Assembly: GCF_027596085.1 (NCBI RefSeq) | Contig: NC_072467.1 | Coordinates: 5,236,861-5,300,860 of the forward strand | DNA length: 64,000 bases | From: Anoplopoma fimbria | Taxonomy: Eukaryota > Chordata > Actinopteri > Perciformes > Anoplopomatidae | Direction: 5' to 3' | In this document: piece by piece, positions 13,058-24,491 of the stretch | Position numbering within the stretch: position 1 is the stretch's first letter | How the letters are laid out: the number at the start of each line of letters is the position of its first letter | Notes under the pieces: model-generated | The model's input: only the letters and a program-made list of their open reading frames with translations | What the model was told of the DNA's origin: nothing | Database searches by the model: none | Translations under genes and position numbers: made by a program

Positions 13058-14275
13058 CCCCAACAGACAACCCCCAGCTCTGTGACCTACTGCAGGAATG
13101 CAGATGGGTTAAAACATTCATCTTGCCGATCAGTGGGGAAAGGAAGGACATTCAGACTCTTGGGAAATGTGACTTTTTCATAAAAAAAGACAGTGGACCA
13201 GAACAAGCATCGGCAGCCCAGGCTCCAAACATAATGCCTTGTTCATTGATGTAAATGTCTTATATACTGTATTTGCTTCAGGAAATAGTCAGATGTTTCC
13301 ATGCTTGTTTACACTGTGAAATTCTGTTTCCTCAAGGAGAAATAGAAAGTAATTCATTATCCCATATTTACAGTAGATATTTCCACAGCTCACACCATTA
13401 AATGTACCTGACCCTAGGACAACTATAACTCTCCTTCAACTGCTGTATTGCTTGCACTTGAACTTTAAACTAAGCACATGCATGGCCAAAATCTGTTTGT
13501 TTTGTGTCTAAGTGTGTTGTGATCTGAAATATCAGGACTCAGGCCTTATTGTATAAAAAAAGACTTTACTTAATTCATTGGATATCTAAGTAAATATACT
13601 CTACATAGATAATGTTCCCACTCGATAATATGTTACAAAATGTTATATTATTATGCTCTTGTTATGCTGTGTAACATCTTGCCTGTTTATCATTGTTTAC
13701 TTCAGTTTGGGGTCACATACTGAAGAGTTGTACTCATGCAATCCTCTGTTGGAGAAACCCTGAAACCAAACCAGTGTCCTAATTGTGTCAGGCTTTGTCA
13801 CTTTGTCAGAAAGCTTTTTCCCCCTCTCTCATTGTAAATATGTTGTTTAATTAGACCTTTGGTATATTTGCCCCCATTTGTTATTATAGTGTAATGAATT
13901 AGTGGCATATTTTTCAGTATAAAGGCATCTTGTTTGTGTCTGTGTAAAACAGTAGATTCCACGATGGGCACACTTTACTGATTATGTGGATAATAGTCAT
14001 GCTGTTTGTTTCTAAACTGTTCAGTTGTCTGCAGACAATGAAAAGAGTGAAGTTTCTACAAAACTCAGTATTATGTTGTCACATTTAATTTAATAGTTAA
14101 GGACATTTTGAAAATTCTGTCTCCTTCACTGTCCTGCAAGCACTATGTAACCACAATGACCAAGCCTCTATTATCATTTAAATCATTTAAAACAGATTAG
14201 AGAAAGCAATAATGAATTGTTATTTATGAACTGTGTTGTCAAAGATTAAAGTTAATATTGAAATAACTGACTTGG
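13058..14275 (+). other. dennd5b: DENND5B 3' untranslated region
   Basis: AT-rich sequence with no coding potential, running from the stop codon to a likely poly(A) site. The best signal is ATTAAA at 14245-14250, followed by a GT-rich then T-rich stretch. This gives a 3' UTR of about 1.2 kb. The end point is inferred from the signal alone. Confidence 0.6.
14245..14250 (+). terminator. dennd5b: Poly(A) signal of DENND5B
   Basis: ATTAAA followed within 40 bp by TTGGTATTGTG and a T run, the usual GU/U-rich downstream element. Confidence 0.5.
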
Positions 14276-14506
14276 TATTGTGTTTTTTTTTAAGCTATTC
14301 CCTCAAATCTATGATGTCTGAAAGGTTATAAGATTATTCTGCAGTAAAACGATTTTCAATTGGAAAAAGGTTCACTGTACATTTATGACATTGGACTAAT
14401 TGCATCCTATATTTACAAATAATTTGACTTTTAAAGTGTGCCAAATGAAAAAACTTTGATCAACTTCCAACAGATGCCTCTACACCAAAACAGGGATGAC
14501 TCAAAG

Positions 14507-14533
14507 CTAAATGACTGTAATGTAATGTAATGC
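14507..14533 (+). mobile_element. Truncated TGTAA-tailed retroelement tail
   Basis: Only CTAAATGAC plus several TGTAA units remain, matching the extreme 3' ends of the copies at 9385-9586 and 22350-22656. It is a minimal 5'-truncated insert between DENND5B and SINHCAF. Confidence 0.5.
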
Positions 14534-14869
14534 ATATGTGCAGTGTAATCAAATTAAATTCAATAACCCTAAAGTAAAAGAGTAGAGTAATTAGAGTTGT
14601 TATTGCAGAATTGAATTGCATTGGAGTGCTACTTCTATTTATTTTGACCATCAATTTATAATTCAAGCCCCCATAATAGACACTTTTATTTGGATTTAGA
14701 TTTTTCCCAAATTGTATTACTTATACATCCCAGTATATGCTATCAACCCGATGCAGTGTCATGTCACCGCCAGATGACTGGTGTTTGTTCGCCCTGAACT
14801 GATCACTGGTTGGGGGCCATGTTTCACCCACTCTTCATTCACCACTAATCTGGTGCTCGGCTGTCACGC

Positions 14870-15328
14870 AATTCAAATCAACAAAGCGCATCTCCGCTCT
14901 AGACGCCGAGCCCCCTAAAAACCGTCGGCCTCCAGACGGGCCATCTGCCGCTCCGTAGTAAAACGACAGGCCCCGCCCCTTTGCTGACGCTCTCCAATGT
15001 GCCATAGCAACCGGGGCCGAGCCCCCTGTTCCCGCGCAATGTTCCCATCCTTATAAGGCGCGTTGAATGCAGACGCACGGCCACGTCACACGTCGTTTAT
15101 GTAAATGCTTTGATTGAAGAAAAAGAAAAAAGCCTTCTGCCCTACTCTGAAATGGAGGTGTGGATACGACGCATGCGCACTGCATCCACAACTATCCAGT
15201 CCCGTCCACAAGCGAGGACATCAACAAGGGAGCGGGTTTCGGATGCGGGTTGATTTTCATAACAGTCTCATCGTACCGACAATATAAGGATTAATACTTT
15301 GTAGCAGATTCACGCAGCTTGCAACAAG
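14870..15328 (+). promoter_or_regulatory. sinhcaf: SINHCAF CpG-island promoter and 5' UTR exon
   Basis: This GC- and CpG-rich stretch stands out from AT-rich surroundings. It contains a CCAAT box (about 14994), an RFX-like half site in GCCATAGCAAC, TTATAAGG near 15051 and a CRE-like ACGTCAC near 15083. A splice donor (CAAG|GTAATG, exon end 15328) marks a likely non-coding first exon, because the first coding exon of SINHCAF opens exactly at its ATG 2.6 kb downstream. The transcription start was not determined. Confidence 0.55.
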
Positions 15329-17895
15329 GTAATGAACGCAGCCACTTTGTGTTTGTTCTGGGTCCTCGGAGCTTTAAGGGGGTTTAAAGTCGCAGTTGTG
15401 GGTTCAGATGTGTCATTTTTTAAAACAAAATTCGAGTTGTGTCAGAACAATTGCTCCTTCCTAGGCCTGCTGCAAAGACGACGAGTCGGTCAACTTGATG
15501 TGCAGCTCATCTTAAACACAGTTCAAGTAACCGGGCGAAGTGAGAGGAAGGCAGGATGAAAGCGGAAAATGCGTTTTTGTAATAGTGGGACAATATGCGG
15601 GTTTGATTAGGGATGGCTGTTGTTGTTGTTGTTGTTGGCCGCCGGAGGAAATCACTCCCTTTTATTGCTCCCTACATTTGACTAAAGTCGGTCTTTGGGA
15701 GCGGATAAATACCCCTTTTAGAGGCATTAACAGGGGTATTGTGGCTGCAGTCTGCTCCTCACTAGTTGAGAGTCTCACGCCCACCCGGAGCACTCAACAC
15801 GCGGGCGCCTCTGTCAACAAAACAGCCTCATGAAACTCCAGCTGGGTGGAATAAAACACCTTTAATGTAAGTGTACTGTTTTAGTGCACACAAAAAAAAC
15901 CACCCGAGTCCCAGAAAGCCGTCGCTTTGAACTTGGTGTTGAAGGTGGACTGTGGAATAACAAAGAGTAAAGATCACGTTACACGGTTTCCTGAGGACTG
16001 CTTTCACTTTACTATCAAAAATGAACATGTGTTTGCTTCTGAAATGTCCTCGCCTTAGTTTATCTCTCGGTGTAAAGTTAAAGTGGCAGGGGGGGAGAGT
16101 CGGGCACCGTCGAGCATCGGACGGTCGTCATAAAATGGGTGCGCATGAAGCAGGTCGTGTGGCATGCCATGCGTCCTCGCTGGAGTGGGCGGTGAAATTG
16201 GCGACTTGCACTTTTCTCTCGATGAAAACATGCGGATTTCTCGAAAACCAGATGTCGTTCAAGCAAGTTCTGCCTGTTTTAAGTTGGATTTCCCCCCAGT
16301 TTACTTTTATTATTATAGCTTTTGCGGGAAAATCGCATCACACCCCCTTCTCCACACTGCCTCCGCCTTTGAAGTGTGTTGCCATGTTGCGTTGCGTCAC
16401 GTACTGTAGTCTGCTGCAGAGATCGTCTGCAGTTTACAGATGAGACACTCGAAGGTGGATATGTGGTCGGCCTCGTAATGTACCCCAGAATACAGGCGTG
16501 TTATATAAAATATATAAATTCACAGATTTAAATTAATGGTTTTATTATTTTTGTTTTATAATTTCAGTACCCTGCTGATCAAATGTGTTTGTTTTAAAAT
16601 AGATTATTTCTTCATCATTTATCTATTTAATTATAAGTTATAGGCTATGATTTGTGACCTCTAAATTATTATTATTATATTCCTTTATTGATCCCCATGG
16701 GGGGAAATTCAAGTGTTGCAGCAGCTCAACTACACAGAAACAGATAATAAATACACATATTATACAATAAAATAAAAATAGAATAAAATAAAAATAAGAA
16801 TACAAATAAAAAATAAATTGTTTGTTGTTGCGGTTTTAGTCAGGGCTCTCATGTAAAATACATGTTTAATCAGTGAAGCAAGAAACCGGTTAAATAGACT
16901 TATGACTTTGGTGGCTTGAATCGCAAGTTTCTGCAAATAAACTTTCAGCAACAGTAAAGCATACATAAATGTTTTTCTATGATAGTTTGTACATTTAAAT
17001 CAGACTTTGCAGGGCTAGACAGATGTATTTGTAATAGTTTTACTGACTTTAATCATATTGCAATAATACAAAAATGATGCATTTTTATTAAACAATAAGG
17101 TTCTACAGTTTTAATTAATAGACATTAACATTGTTAGATGTCTTACTTCAGTCATCAGGAGACAGTTTTCTGGTTTACTTATCCCCCCACCCCCCACTGC
17201 CCAAGGCTCTCTGATAAAACCAGCGGAGTGAGAGGTCTTTCGTTTCCCCTGCTCTCTGAGGACCCCGAGGACTGGTGGCAAGAAGGGGGAAAAAACCAGT
17301 CTGGGGGGCGCGGCTCGCAGTTTTTGCCGCAGTTCAGGGCTACATGTGCTGTGGAGATCACATTTTGCCCAGCAACATAAATCATAATTCCTCTCCACAA
17401 TCAGCACGCGTGTCTTCCCCCGGACACATTTATATTTTTGCATTTCTCAGGCAATCCGTGCTTGTATTTTGTTGCAAATAACCATTTAAATAATCTAGCA
17501 AAGAACTGCAGCCGGGAGAATCGGATTAGCTCCATGTGCATGCTTATATTTTGAGTTTCCAAAATGAAGCGTGCAGCCTGTGAGCAGCCTGGTGACATGA
17601 TCTGTCTGACACGCTGTCTGACTGTTGACCTACTTCCCCCCCATGTGGGTCAAAGCGGAGAGATGCTCCAACAAAATCGCTTTCCTGATTATTATTTTTT
17701 TTTGTATGTGCACTCTGATCGTTACAAAACACCAGATTTGTTTGTAACATAATTCACATTGAGGCTAAACTGTAATAAAACATCACGTCTCTGAACCAGA
17801 GCTGTATGGCTGCAGAGAGTCACTGCAGTAGACACGCCATGCACACCAATGAGAGCCTGAGGTGTTCATATTGAAATCTCTTTTTGTTTACGCAG
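15329..17895 (+). other. sinhcaf: SINHCAF intron 1 (inferred)
   Basis: The stretch is CpG-rich in its first kilobase and AT-rich after 16500. It holds a short TGT trinucleotide run at 15618-15637 and a retroelement tail near 16670-16715. No exon with family homology was seen. Confidence 0.5.
16670..16715 (-). mobile_element. Non-LTR retroelement 3' tail (hairpin plus AATAAAG)
   Basis: On the - strand it reads AATTTCCCC, CCATGG, GGATCAATAAAGG, followed by ATA/ATT repeats. A CCCC/GGGG hairpin followed by AATAAAG is a common 3' end of fish non-LTR elements, probably of a Rex group. The family cannot be fixed by eye. Similar tails occur at 19232-19285 and 48060-48105. Confidence 0.5.
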
Positions 17896-19752
17896 ATGTT
17901 TGGCTTTCATAAGCCAAAAATGTACAGGAGTCTGGACGGCTGCTGCATCTGCCGCGCGAAGTCGTCAAGCTCTCGTTTCACGGACAGTAAGCGTTACGAG
18001 AAAGACTTCAGGAGCTGTTTTGGGTAAGAGACAGAGAGACAGACCCTCCTCCATGTGTAGGGTATTCATACCGTATTGATTTGAAACATTCCTCCACAAA
18101 TTGTCTTGCAGACTGAGTGAAACGCGATCTGGAGAAATCTGTAACGCCTGTGTGCTCCTCGTGAAACGATGGAAGAAGTTACCTGTGGGGACCAAGAAGA
18201 ACTGGAACCACGTGGGTTTTGATTGCAGTCCTGATGTGGTTGAGCTACTGCTTGGTTATAATGAAATGCCTGAATTATGCAGACTGTTCTACTATCCTCC
18301 GTACAGGTTGTTGATGCCAGAGGAGGTCCCAGCCTAAAGATAACTTCCAGGCCCAAGAAGATAAAGTCCATCTCCAAGAAAGCAAGGCCCAGCCAGATCA
18401 GCAGGCTGCAGAACGAGCTTAAAAGAAACAGTGAGTTCTGCATTTCTGGCAATCAGTGCCATATTTTATCACTTAGCCTATTTGTTCCTGAAAGAGTAGA
18501 TTTTTTTTTTGTCATTCACACCACTTATGTCACACCTATTCACCCCTCCATTGTTCACTTTTTGTTCTTCCGATCAGATTCAGATGCCCACAGCACCACC
18601 TCCAGTAACTCTCCGGCTCAGTCTCCTAGCTACAGCAACCTTTCAGATGACGGTTCAGACACCGAGCTCAGCCCGGGATCCAGTCGCTCCCCTGTTTTCT
18701 CATTTCTGGACCTCACTTACTGGAAGAGGTAAGCCAGACACTGAAGTGTTAGCACTGACTCATTGCAGCATGTTGTTGACAATATGGATTTTTACACGCT
18801 CAAAATGTAAAGGCAAGACGTCAGTGTCTTTATAGCCCCTACACCAATTTTTTTACCACAAGTCAATTTTGAAATAAGACCCACTTTGGGGTATTAACAA
18901 AAATTAAAGGCAAACCAGGAGTCTGACATATTTATGCTCTTGGTCCAATACTCTTAAAAGTCATATGGGCTGCTCACTTTCTTTAATGGACCACTTTAAT
19001 TTTTTAGCGCGCTTTGGCCATTTCCTAAAAAACACATCTACATTGCATTGCTCTGCACTTTAAATGCCTGACAAAGTTCTGCGACGGACGTGTTGCCTCT
19101 TCAACAAACGTGAGAGCTGACTGTGTTCCTGAGTGTGCAGGAGTTAACCACCTTCTTTTCCATGACCTAATTGACCTACGTACCTGTATACCAAGGGTGC
19201 ATTAGTCAAAATTCATACATACTTTAGATATTAAGATAAGATAATCCTTTATTAGTCCCGCAGCGGGGAAATTTGCAAATATTTGTCACAGACACACTCT
19301 CATTGCATTCTAATGCAGTGCTATAAATGACCTAAATCATGTAAATCACTGGTACAGGCCCTATAATTAATTCAGCGTTGCTTCATGGCTTGAATAAATA
19401 CAATATGTTTGTTTTGTCTAGGCAAAAGGTGTGCTGTGGAATAATCTACAAGGGACGCTTTGGAGAAGTGCTTATCGACCCCCATTTGTTCAAACCATGC
19501 TGCCGCAAAAAACAACGGCAGCAGCAGCAACAAGAGGAGGAGGAGGAAGAGGAGGAGGAGGAAGATGAGGAGGAAGAGGTGGAGATAGAGGAGGGCCAGG
19601 GGGGCGTGGATGTCAGCGAGCATAAATCCCAGACGGAAGAGGAAGTGAAGGAGACACCAAGGTGTGAGGAAAATCTAGGTCCTGCACAGCTATGTGTTAC
19701 CGTGACAACACCTCCAACCAGGAGCGAGGCAGTGATGGAGGGTGGATGGTAA
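17896..19752 (+). CDS. sinhcaf: SIN3-HDAC complex-associated factor (FAM60A)
   Basis: SINHCAF is a subunit of the SIN3-HDAC co-repressor and acts in the nucleus in cell-cycle, hypoxia and TGF-beta responses. Five coding exons: 17896-18023, 18112-18211, 18307-18430, 18578-18728, 19422-19752; 277 residues. The N-terminus MFGFHKPKMYRSLDGCCICR, the cysteine pairs CCIC and CNAC (an atypical zinc-binding module) and SFLDLTYWKRQKVCCGIIY are diagnostic. The first coding exon begins exactly at ATG after CAG, so the 5' UTR must be on an upstream exon. Human SINHCAF has 221 residues. This one is longer because, after HLFKPCC, it carries a Gln5 and Glu10-Asp-Glu4 tract (about residues 201-220) and a long acidic and Thr/Pro tail. 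It still ends in Trp like the human protein. Confidence 0.95.
19232..19290 (-). mobile_element. Non-LTR retroelement 3' tail
   Basis: On the - strand it reads AATTTCCCCGCTGCGGGAC followed by TAATAAAGG and TTATC repeats. It is the same hairpin-AATAAAG-tandem-tail type as the copy near 16690. It lies in SINHCAF intron 18729-19421, antisense to the gene. Confidence 0.55.
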
Positions 19753-21635
19753 AGTCAAAACCAGGCCTTGCATACATCTCTGAAGAAATCTTGGGGTGCT
19801 GTTTTTTTTTTCCTCAAGCACTTACAGAAAGAAGTTGCCTCAGATCGCCTTCAATCATAAAGCAGCTGAAACTCCTTTGGTCTTCTCTATAATGATATTG
19901 GAGGTTTGTTTATTTTGTTTAATTGGTAATTTATGAACTGTTGTTTTTCCACTTTGTCTCTTTTTTTGTATTTAATATTCAAACCATCCTGACGATGGAC
20001 CATAATCCGTGGTGTTTTTGATTTCCTTTAGATGAAATGCTGGAGCTCTGGTAGTTAGTTTAAAAGATTTTATTCCAAAACGCAATAGATCCATTTACTC
20101 ACAGAAAAAGGTGCTACTATAAATTCATTACTCAACATTTCAAACATACGGCTGAACCCATTCTTAATGTGGCTATTTTATAAGCATATATGTTCAGATG
20201 ACTAACATAAAGGCATTACTTTTGCCTTCTTTGTTAAGAGTAGATATTTCTTTTTTTAAATGGTTGATATCTCGTTTTGGAATGAATGACACTTTACATT
20301 GACAGAGCAGAAACGTGTACAGTAGCCCCTGTGTTTGTATCTTTTTCACTTTGACATCCATTCCTATCAAAGAGTTTGTTTGTAAACTGTCTCTGTGTGC
20401 AAATATGTGAGTGGGTCCCATTCAAACAAGGCCTATTCACAGCTTCAACAGCAAATACACCAGCCTTAATAATGTGTGACAGACAGTGCTAGTGTTAATT
20501 CTGGTATCGGTATTAAGGAACACAAGGGACAGTATATTTATTGTGGCCTCAGCAACACATAGTGCATTTTGCATGAATGGCAAGCCCACTCATCCAAAAG
20601 ACCTCATGATCCGATGCATGAGTCTACTAAAATTGCATGGCCTTATATAAACTGTAAATCTTACTTTTATTTTTTTGGATCCATTTCGCTGAAGTTTTAT
20701 TAGCTTATTTTTATATGTAAGAAAAAAAGGAAAAATAAAAGTTTCTTTCCATAATAATACCACATAATACAGCAGCAAAACACACAATCGGTCTATAGTC
20801 ATTCAGCAATATTGATATCAGTGATTCCTGTCATTCCTGGGTCAGTAAAGGTAAAATACTTTATACAAGTTGAAATTCTATGCCATTGCCTCTTATATAC
20901 CACAAATGTGTTGTGATATATAGCCTAATATTACTTTATTTATCAAACGAAAGCCAAAGCACATTGAAATTCACCCAATGTCAAATCAATGCAGGTTTTC
21001 CATAGACACTTGTGCTTGTCCGAGGTCATTTGTATGTATGTTTATGGTATTTTAAACAGAACACTAATATGAATTTTCATACATGTGTTGTTTTAGTTGG
21101 GATGGTGAGTTATGTACATAAGGGGTTGGGTGAGCCATATGGCTCTTATATGGGTTTCATTATTTATTTATTTCATATTTATTTGTATCACTGCATCCCT
21201 GCTTACAAGTGTAATACTATGAATTCTTTTCATCTTTAGCTTATACGTAGAATGGTTTTGTACTTAAGAAATTGAATGTAATTCTCACGCAGGCTTTGTT
21301 TAACATTGCATTGAATTACCGGTTGTCAATATTTGTGAAATGTTAAGTATTTATTTACTCATCAGTTGATTTGCGTGCAACCTAACTTATTCTGTACCAT
21401 CACTTTGGATTTGTATCATGTAGACGAATGATAGATTGCAACCAAACTGTACTTTTTCTCCTTTTAGCTGGTAGCTTAAAATGTTACAGAATTGTAGGAT
21501 ACCTAACTCTAGACTTGCATGTACTGTTGCTATGCATTTACTTAGCTTACAAGTTAGACAAAGCGGTTTTGTATTTTTTATAAACCATGTACTTTTTTTA
21601 CCTGTCCCTTAATAAAAGTAATTTTGTGAGTTTTC
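19753..21635 (+). other. sinhcaf: SINHCAF 3' UTR with poly(A) signal
   Basis: AT-rich non-coding sequence of about 1.9 kb after the TAA stop. AATAAA at 21611-21616 is followed by TTTTGTGAGTTTTCTGG, a good GU-rich downstream element. No other gene is seen in this stretch. Confidence 0.65.
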
Positions 21636-22349
21636 TGGAAGTATGGTTTTTAATGAGTTGTACTGGATTTAATGGTATAAAGTGGGTAGGGGGTGAAAAA
21701 TGAACTCAGCAGGAAGATCCAAATTGAGCTAACCATAAAATTAGATTTTAAATGATTTACTTTATTTCCTAGAAAATACCTACTTTCATGGCAGTGACAT
21801 AAATCATGTAAGTGTCAGTGTGTGATGTAAGATAATGTAAAATAAGGGAAAGGTAAGGGTGAATTTACAACATTTAAGAGTCTTCAGGACATTGTCTACA
21901 TCAGTGTTTTAATATAAGACTAATATATATATATATACTGGATTCAAAATGGGAGAATTTTGTACACATGTACCTCACATTAATTACTTTACTGCAATTA
22001 CACAATAATCACTTTGCTTTAGATCTAAACACCCCAAAAATATGGGTTGTATTAGAACTTTCAGGGTAGTAATTTTTTAATTCATGCATCTGACGACATC
22101 TGTAAAAAAAATAAAAAAAATACATATATGTATTATGTCAGTCTAAAAAAACGACTGAATTCTGAATTTAAAAAAACTAGGACGCCTGAGTTTGCTTGAC
22201 TTATTTAGCATCTCATAGGTTTAAGTCTCAGATCCAACTTGGAACAAAACTGGAGTGACTCATTCTGATACTACAGGTGCAGATTGTCTCTCTCCCATTT
22301 AGGCTTTTTAAATTTTGCAATTATGTTTTGAGACTGATTCATGAAGTAC

Positions 22350-22656
22350 TACCCTGAGCCTTCCTCGTAGCACTTATTGCATTCGTATTAGTTTGTTGCA
22401 CTTATTGTATTCGTATCAGTTCGTTGCACTTATTGTATTCGTATTAGTTTGTTGCACTTATTGTTTTCGTAGTAATTTGCTTCTGCACTATACTTTTGCT
22501 CTGGTTTATGCTTTTAGATGCTTGTTTAAGAAAGGAGATGCACTTATGACTTCTGGTGACTAGTAGTTCTCTTGAATACCTATGTTGAATACACTTATTG
22601 TAAGTCGCTTTGGATAAAAGCGTCTGCTAAATGACTGTAATGTAATGTAATGTAAT
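22350..22656 (+). mobile_element. Non-LTR retroelement 3' end with 28-bp tandem repeats
   Basis: About four 28-bp units of the form GCACTTATTGTATTCGTATT... (from 22370, 22398, 22426 and 22454) precede a short unique part. The UnaL2-like tail GGATAAAAGCGTCTGC plus CTAAATGAC and TGTAA units follows. It lies between SINHCAF and KXD1. The 5' limit is approximate. Confidence 0.6.
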
Positions 22657-22727
22657 GATTATAACTAAGAGATTACAGAAAAATCAATAGTCTGTATAAT
22701 CTTTTCAGATATTGGACATTGGACCTA

Positions 22728-22947
22728 CAGTACCAGTCAAAAGTTTGGACACACCTTCTCATTCAATGTTTTTTCAATTTTTTTTCTACATTGTAGATTA
22801 ATATTGAAGACATCCAAACTATGAAGGAACACATATGGAATTATGTGGTAAACAAACAAATGCTCAACAAACCAGAATATGTTTTATATTTTAGATTCTT
22901 CAAAGTAGTTGAATGAGAAGGTGTGTCCACACTTTTGACTGGTACTG
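22728..22947. mobile_element. Tc1/mariner-type MITE, copy 1
   Basis: A 220-bp element flanked by TA on both sides (22726-22727 and 22948-22949), as expected for Tc1/mariner insertion. Its 39-bp terminal inverted repeats start CAGTACCAGTCAAAAG and differ by one base. The interior has no coding capacity. It is nearly identical in sequence to the copy at 48791-49018. Confidence 0.9.
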
Positions 22948-23164
22948 TATATCCATTTGATTATAAAAACAAATGTACTTTTGTTTTTACTGATAGGCCT
23001 ATTCATTCATGTATGGGTTTGAAACGTCCCACACATTCATTGTTATTATTATATAAGTTTTCATCTGAAAAACAACGATGTAACGAGATTAGATTCCTTA
23101 AAAATGTACATTGTGATTTGCCTAGTTTTTAAATAAAGAAAAAAAAAATAAGAAATGTGGGGGA

Positions 23165-23330
23165 AAAAGACACCGGAAACGCGATGTCCTGTGACCGGAA
23201 GTCTGAACGCACACGGAAGTGCTTTGTTTTTGTTACACAGCCGGCTGTCAGATGCCTCTTTAGGCTGCAAATGTCCTTTTAGACACCCAGAGGTCGACGC
23301 ATACAACTCCTGTGGGAGCGGAGGTAGATA
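23165..23330 (+). promoter_or_regulatory. kxd1: KXD1 promoter with three ETS sites
   Basis: Three GGAA cores in the same orientation and about 20 bp apart: CCGGAA at 23173, CCGGAAGT at 23195-23202 and ACGGAAGT at 23213-23220. This is a classic TATA-less housekeeping promoter for ETS/GABP factors. A possible donor GAG|GTAGAT near 23323 would end a non-coding first exon. The first coding exon starts after an acceptor at 23598-23599. Confidence 0.55.
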
Positions 23331-23613
23331 ATATGAATGTTGTCGCTTTATCTCTCCAGGCTGACGGTATAACCGATGGTCCAGCCTGCTAACAGGGGAC
23401 CCCGCCGAACTGTTCATAAAGTTGTTCATCGTTAACCATGCTGCATTGAATGATCACAGAGAAACTTAACAGTGTGATGTCACTGCCACAGTAGAAGCAT
23501 GAATAAGCTTTCTTTACGGGATCGTGGTTTCAATGATTGTGTGGTTGAATTCATTATATGACACGACTCGCATTTCTAAAATAAAGGTTTGTTTTGCAGC
23601 ATCGATCTTCATC

Positions 23614-24491
23614 ATGGTGGAGCCCACAGCATCCGGCGTGTTCTGTAACAGGATGCTGAGCATGGTCAACTCCGAGGATGTTAACGCCATCATCCAGGCT
23701 CAGAGACACATGTGAGTGTCACCGTGGGATCAGTTTAGCTTCATGTGGCATATCTGCTGCTTCACAATGTTTCAATATAAAATGGTTGTGCTGTTTGGTG
23801 TAGGTCAGTTCACTTGCACCTGGAGATAATTGTTGCTTTGCTGAATTGTTGTGAAAACAGGCTTGATCGATTTGAGAAAACAAATGAGATGTTGATCAAC
23901 TTCAACGGGCTGTCCAACGTGCGACTGCAACAGATGAACGAGCGCTTCCTACTCCACACTCGCACCCTCGTGGAGATGAAGAAAGATCTGGACAGCGTCT
24001 TCAGGAGGATCAGGTAAGTCTCCCCCATCCCCCCCAGTGCAAACAAACACACACTCACTTTCAACCTCTGATTATTGGCCTCCTCTGCTTCTTCAGGACA
24101 CTAAAAGGGAAGATTGCTAAGCAGTACCCAGAAGCTTTCAGCAGTGAGTTGGCATTGTCTCCCCATTCATCGTTTTACAAAAACTGTCAACTTCCTCCAA
24201 ATCAGCTTGTCTAAGATATCTGTTTTTCTGGCAGCTATCCATGAGTCACCGATCCCCGAAGACGACGATGATGAGTTTGACCCAGTCCCCCCCAGTGCTG
24301 CCACAACAATTACAACAGCCACCTCGGAGCAGAGCATAGAGTCCTGTGACACAAGTCCAGATGTTATCTCACCCACTGTGAGCAGATGCTCTGAAGATCT
24401 CTCTCAAGAGCCGCCTGACACGCCCACCTCCGATGTCCTAGAGACAGCCGTCCTATTGGACGAGGGTCCGGACTCTGTACCTGCAGAATAG
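23614..24491 (+). CDS. kxd1: KxDL motif-containing protein 1 (BORC subunit)
   Basis: KXD1 is a small coiled-coil subunit of BORC, which recruits Arl8 to lysosomes and drives their outward movement; it also associates with BLOC-1 proteins. Four coding exons: 23614-23711, 23861-24013, 24097-24143, 24235-24491; 184 residues (human about 176). The helical core runs from about residue 18 to 85 with [35 protein letters not shown] and the KxDL motif K73-K-D-L76. It ends in [18 protein letters not shown] low-complexity acidic Ser/Thr/Pro tail follows ([15 protein letters not shown] onwards). The ATG lies 14 bp into the exon. Confidence 0.94.

Noticed and set aside
14899..15833. GC-rich frames around the SINHCAF promoter
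   Set aside because: The lack of stops is due to CpG-rich composition. There is no recognised homology and the frames lie across a likely promoter and donor.
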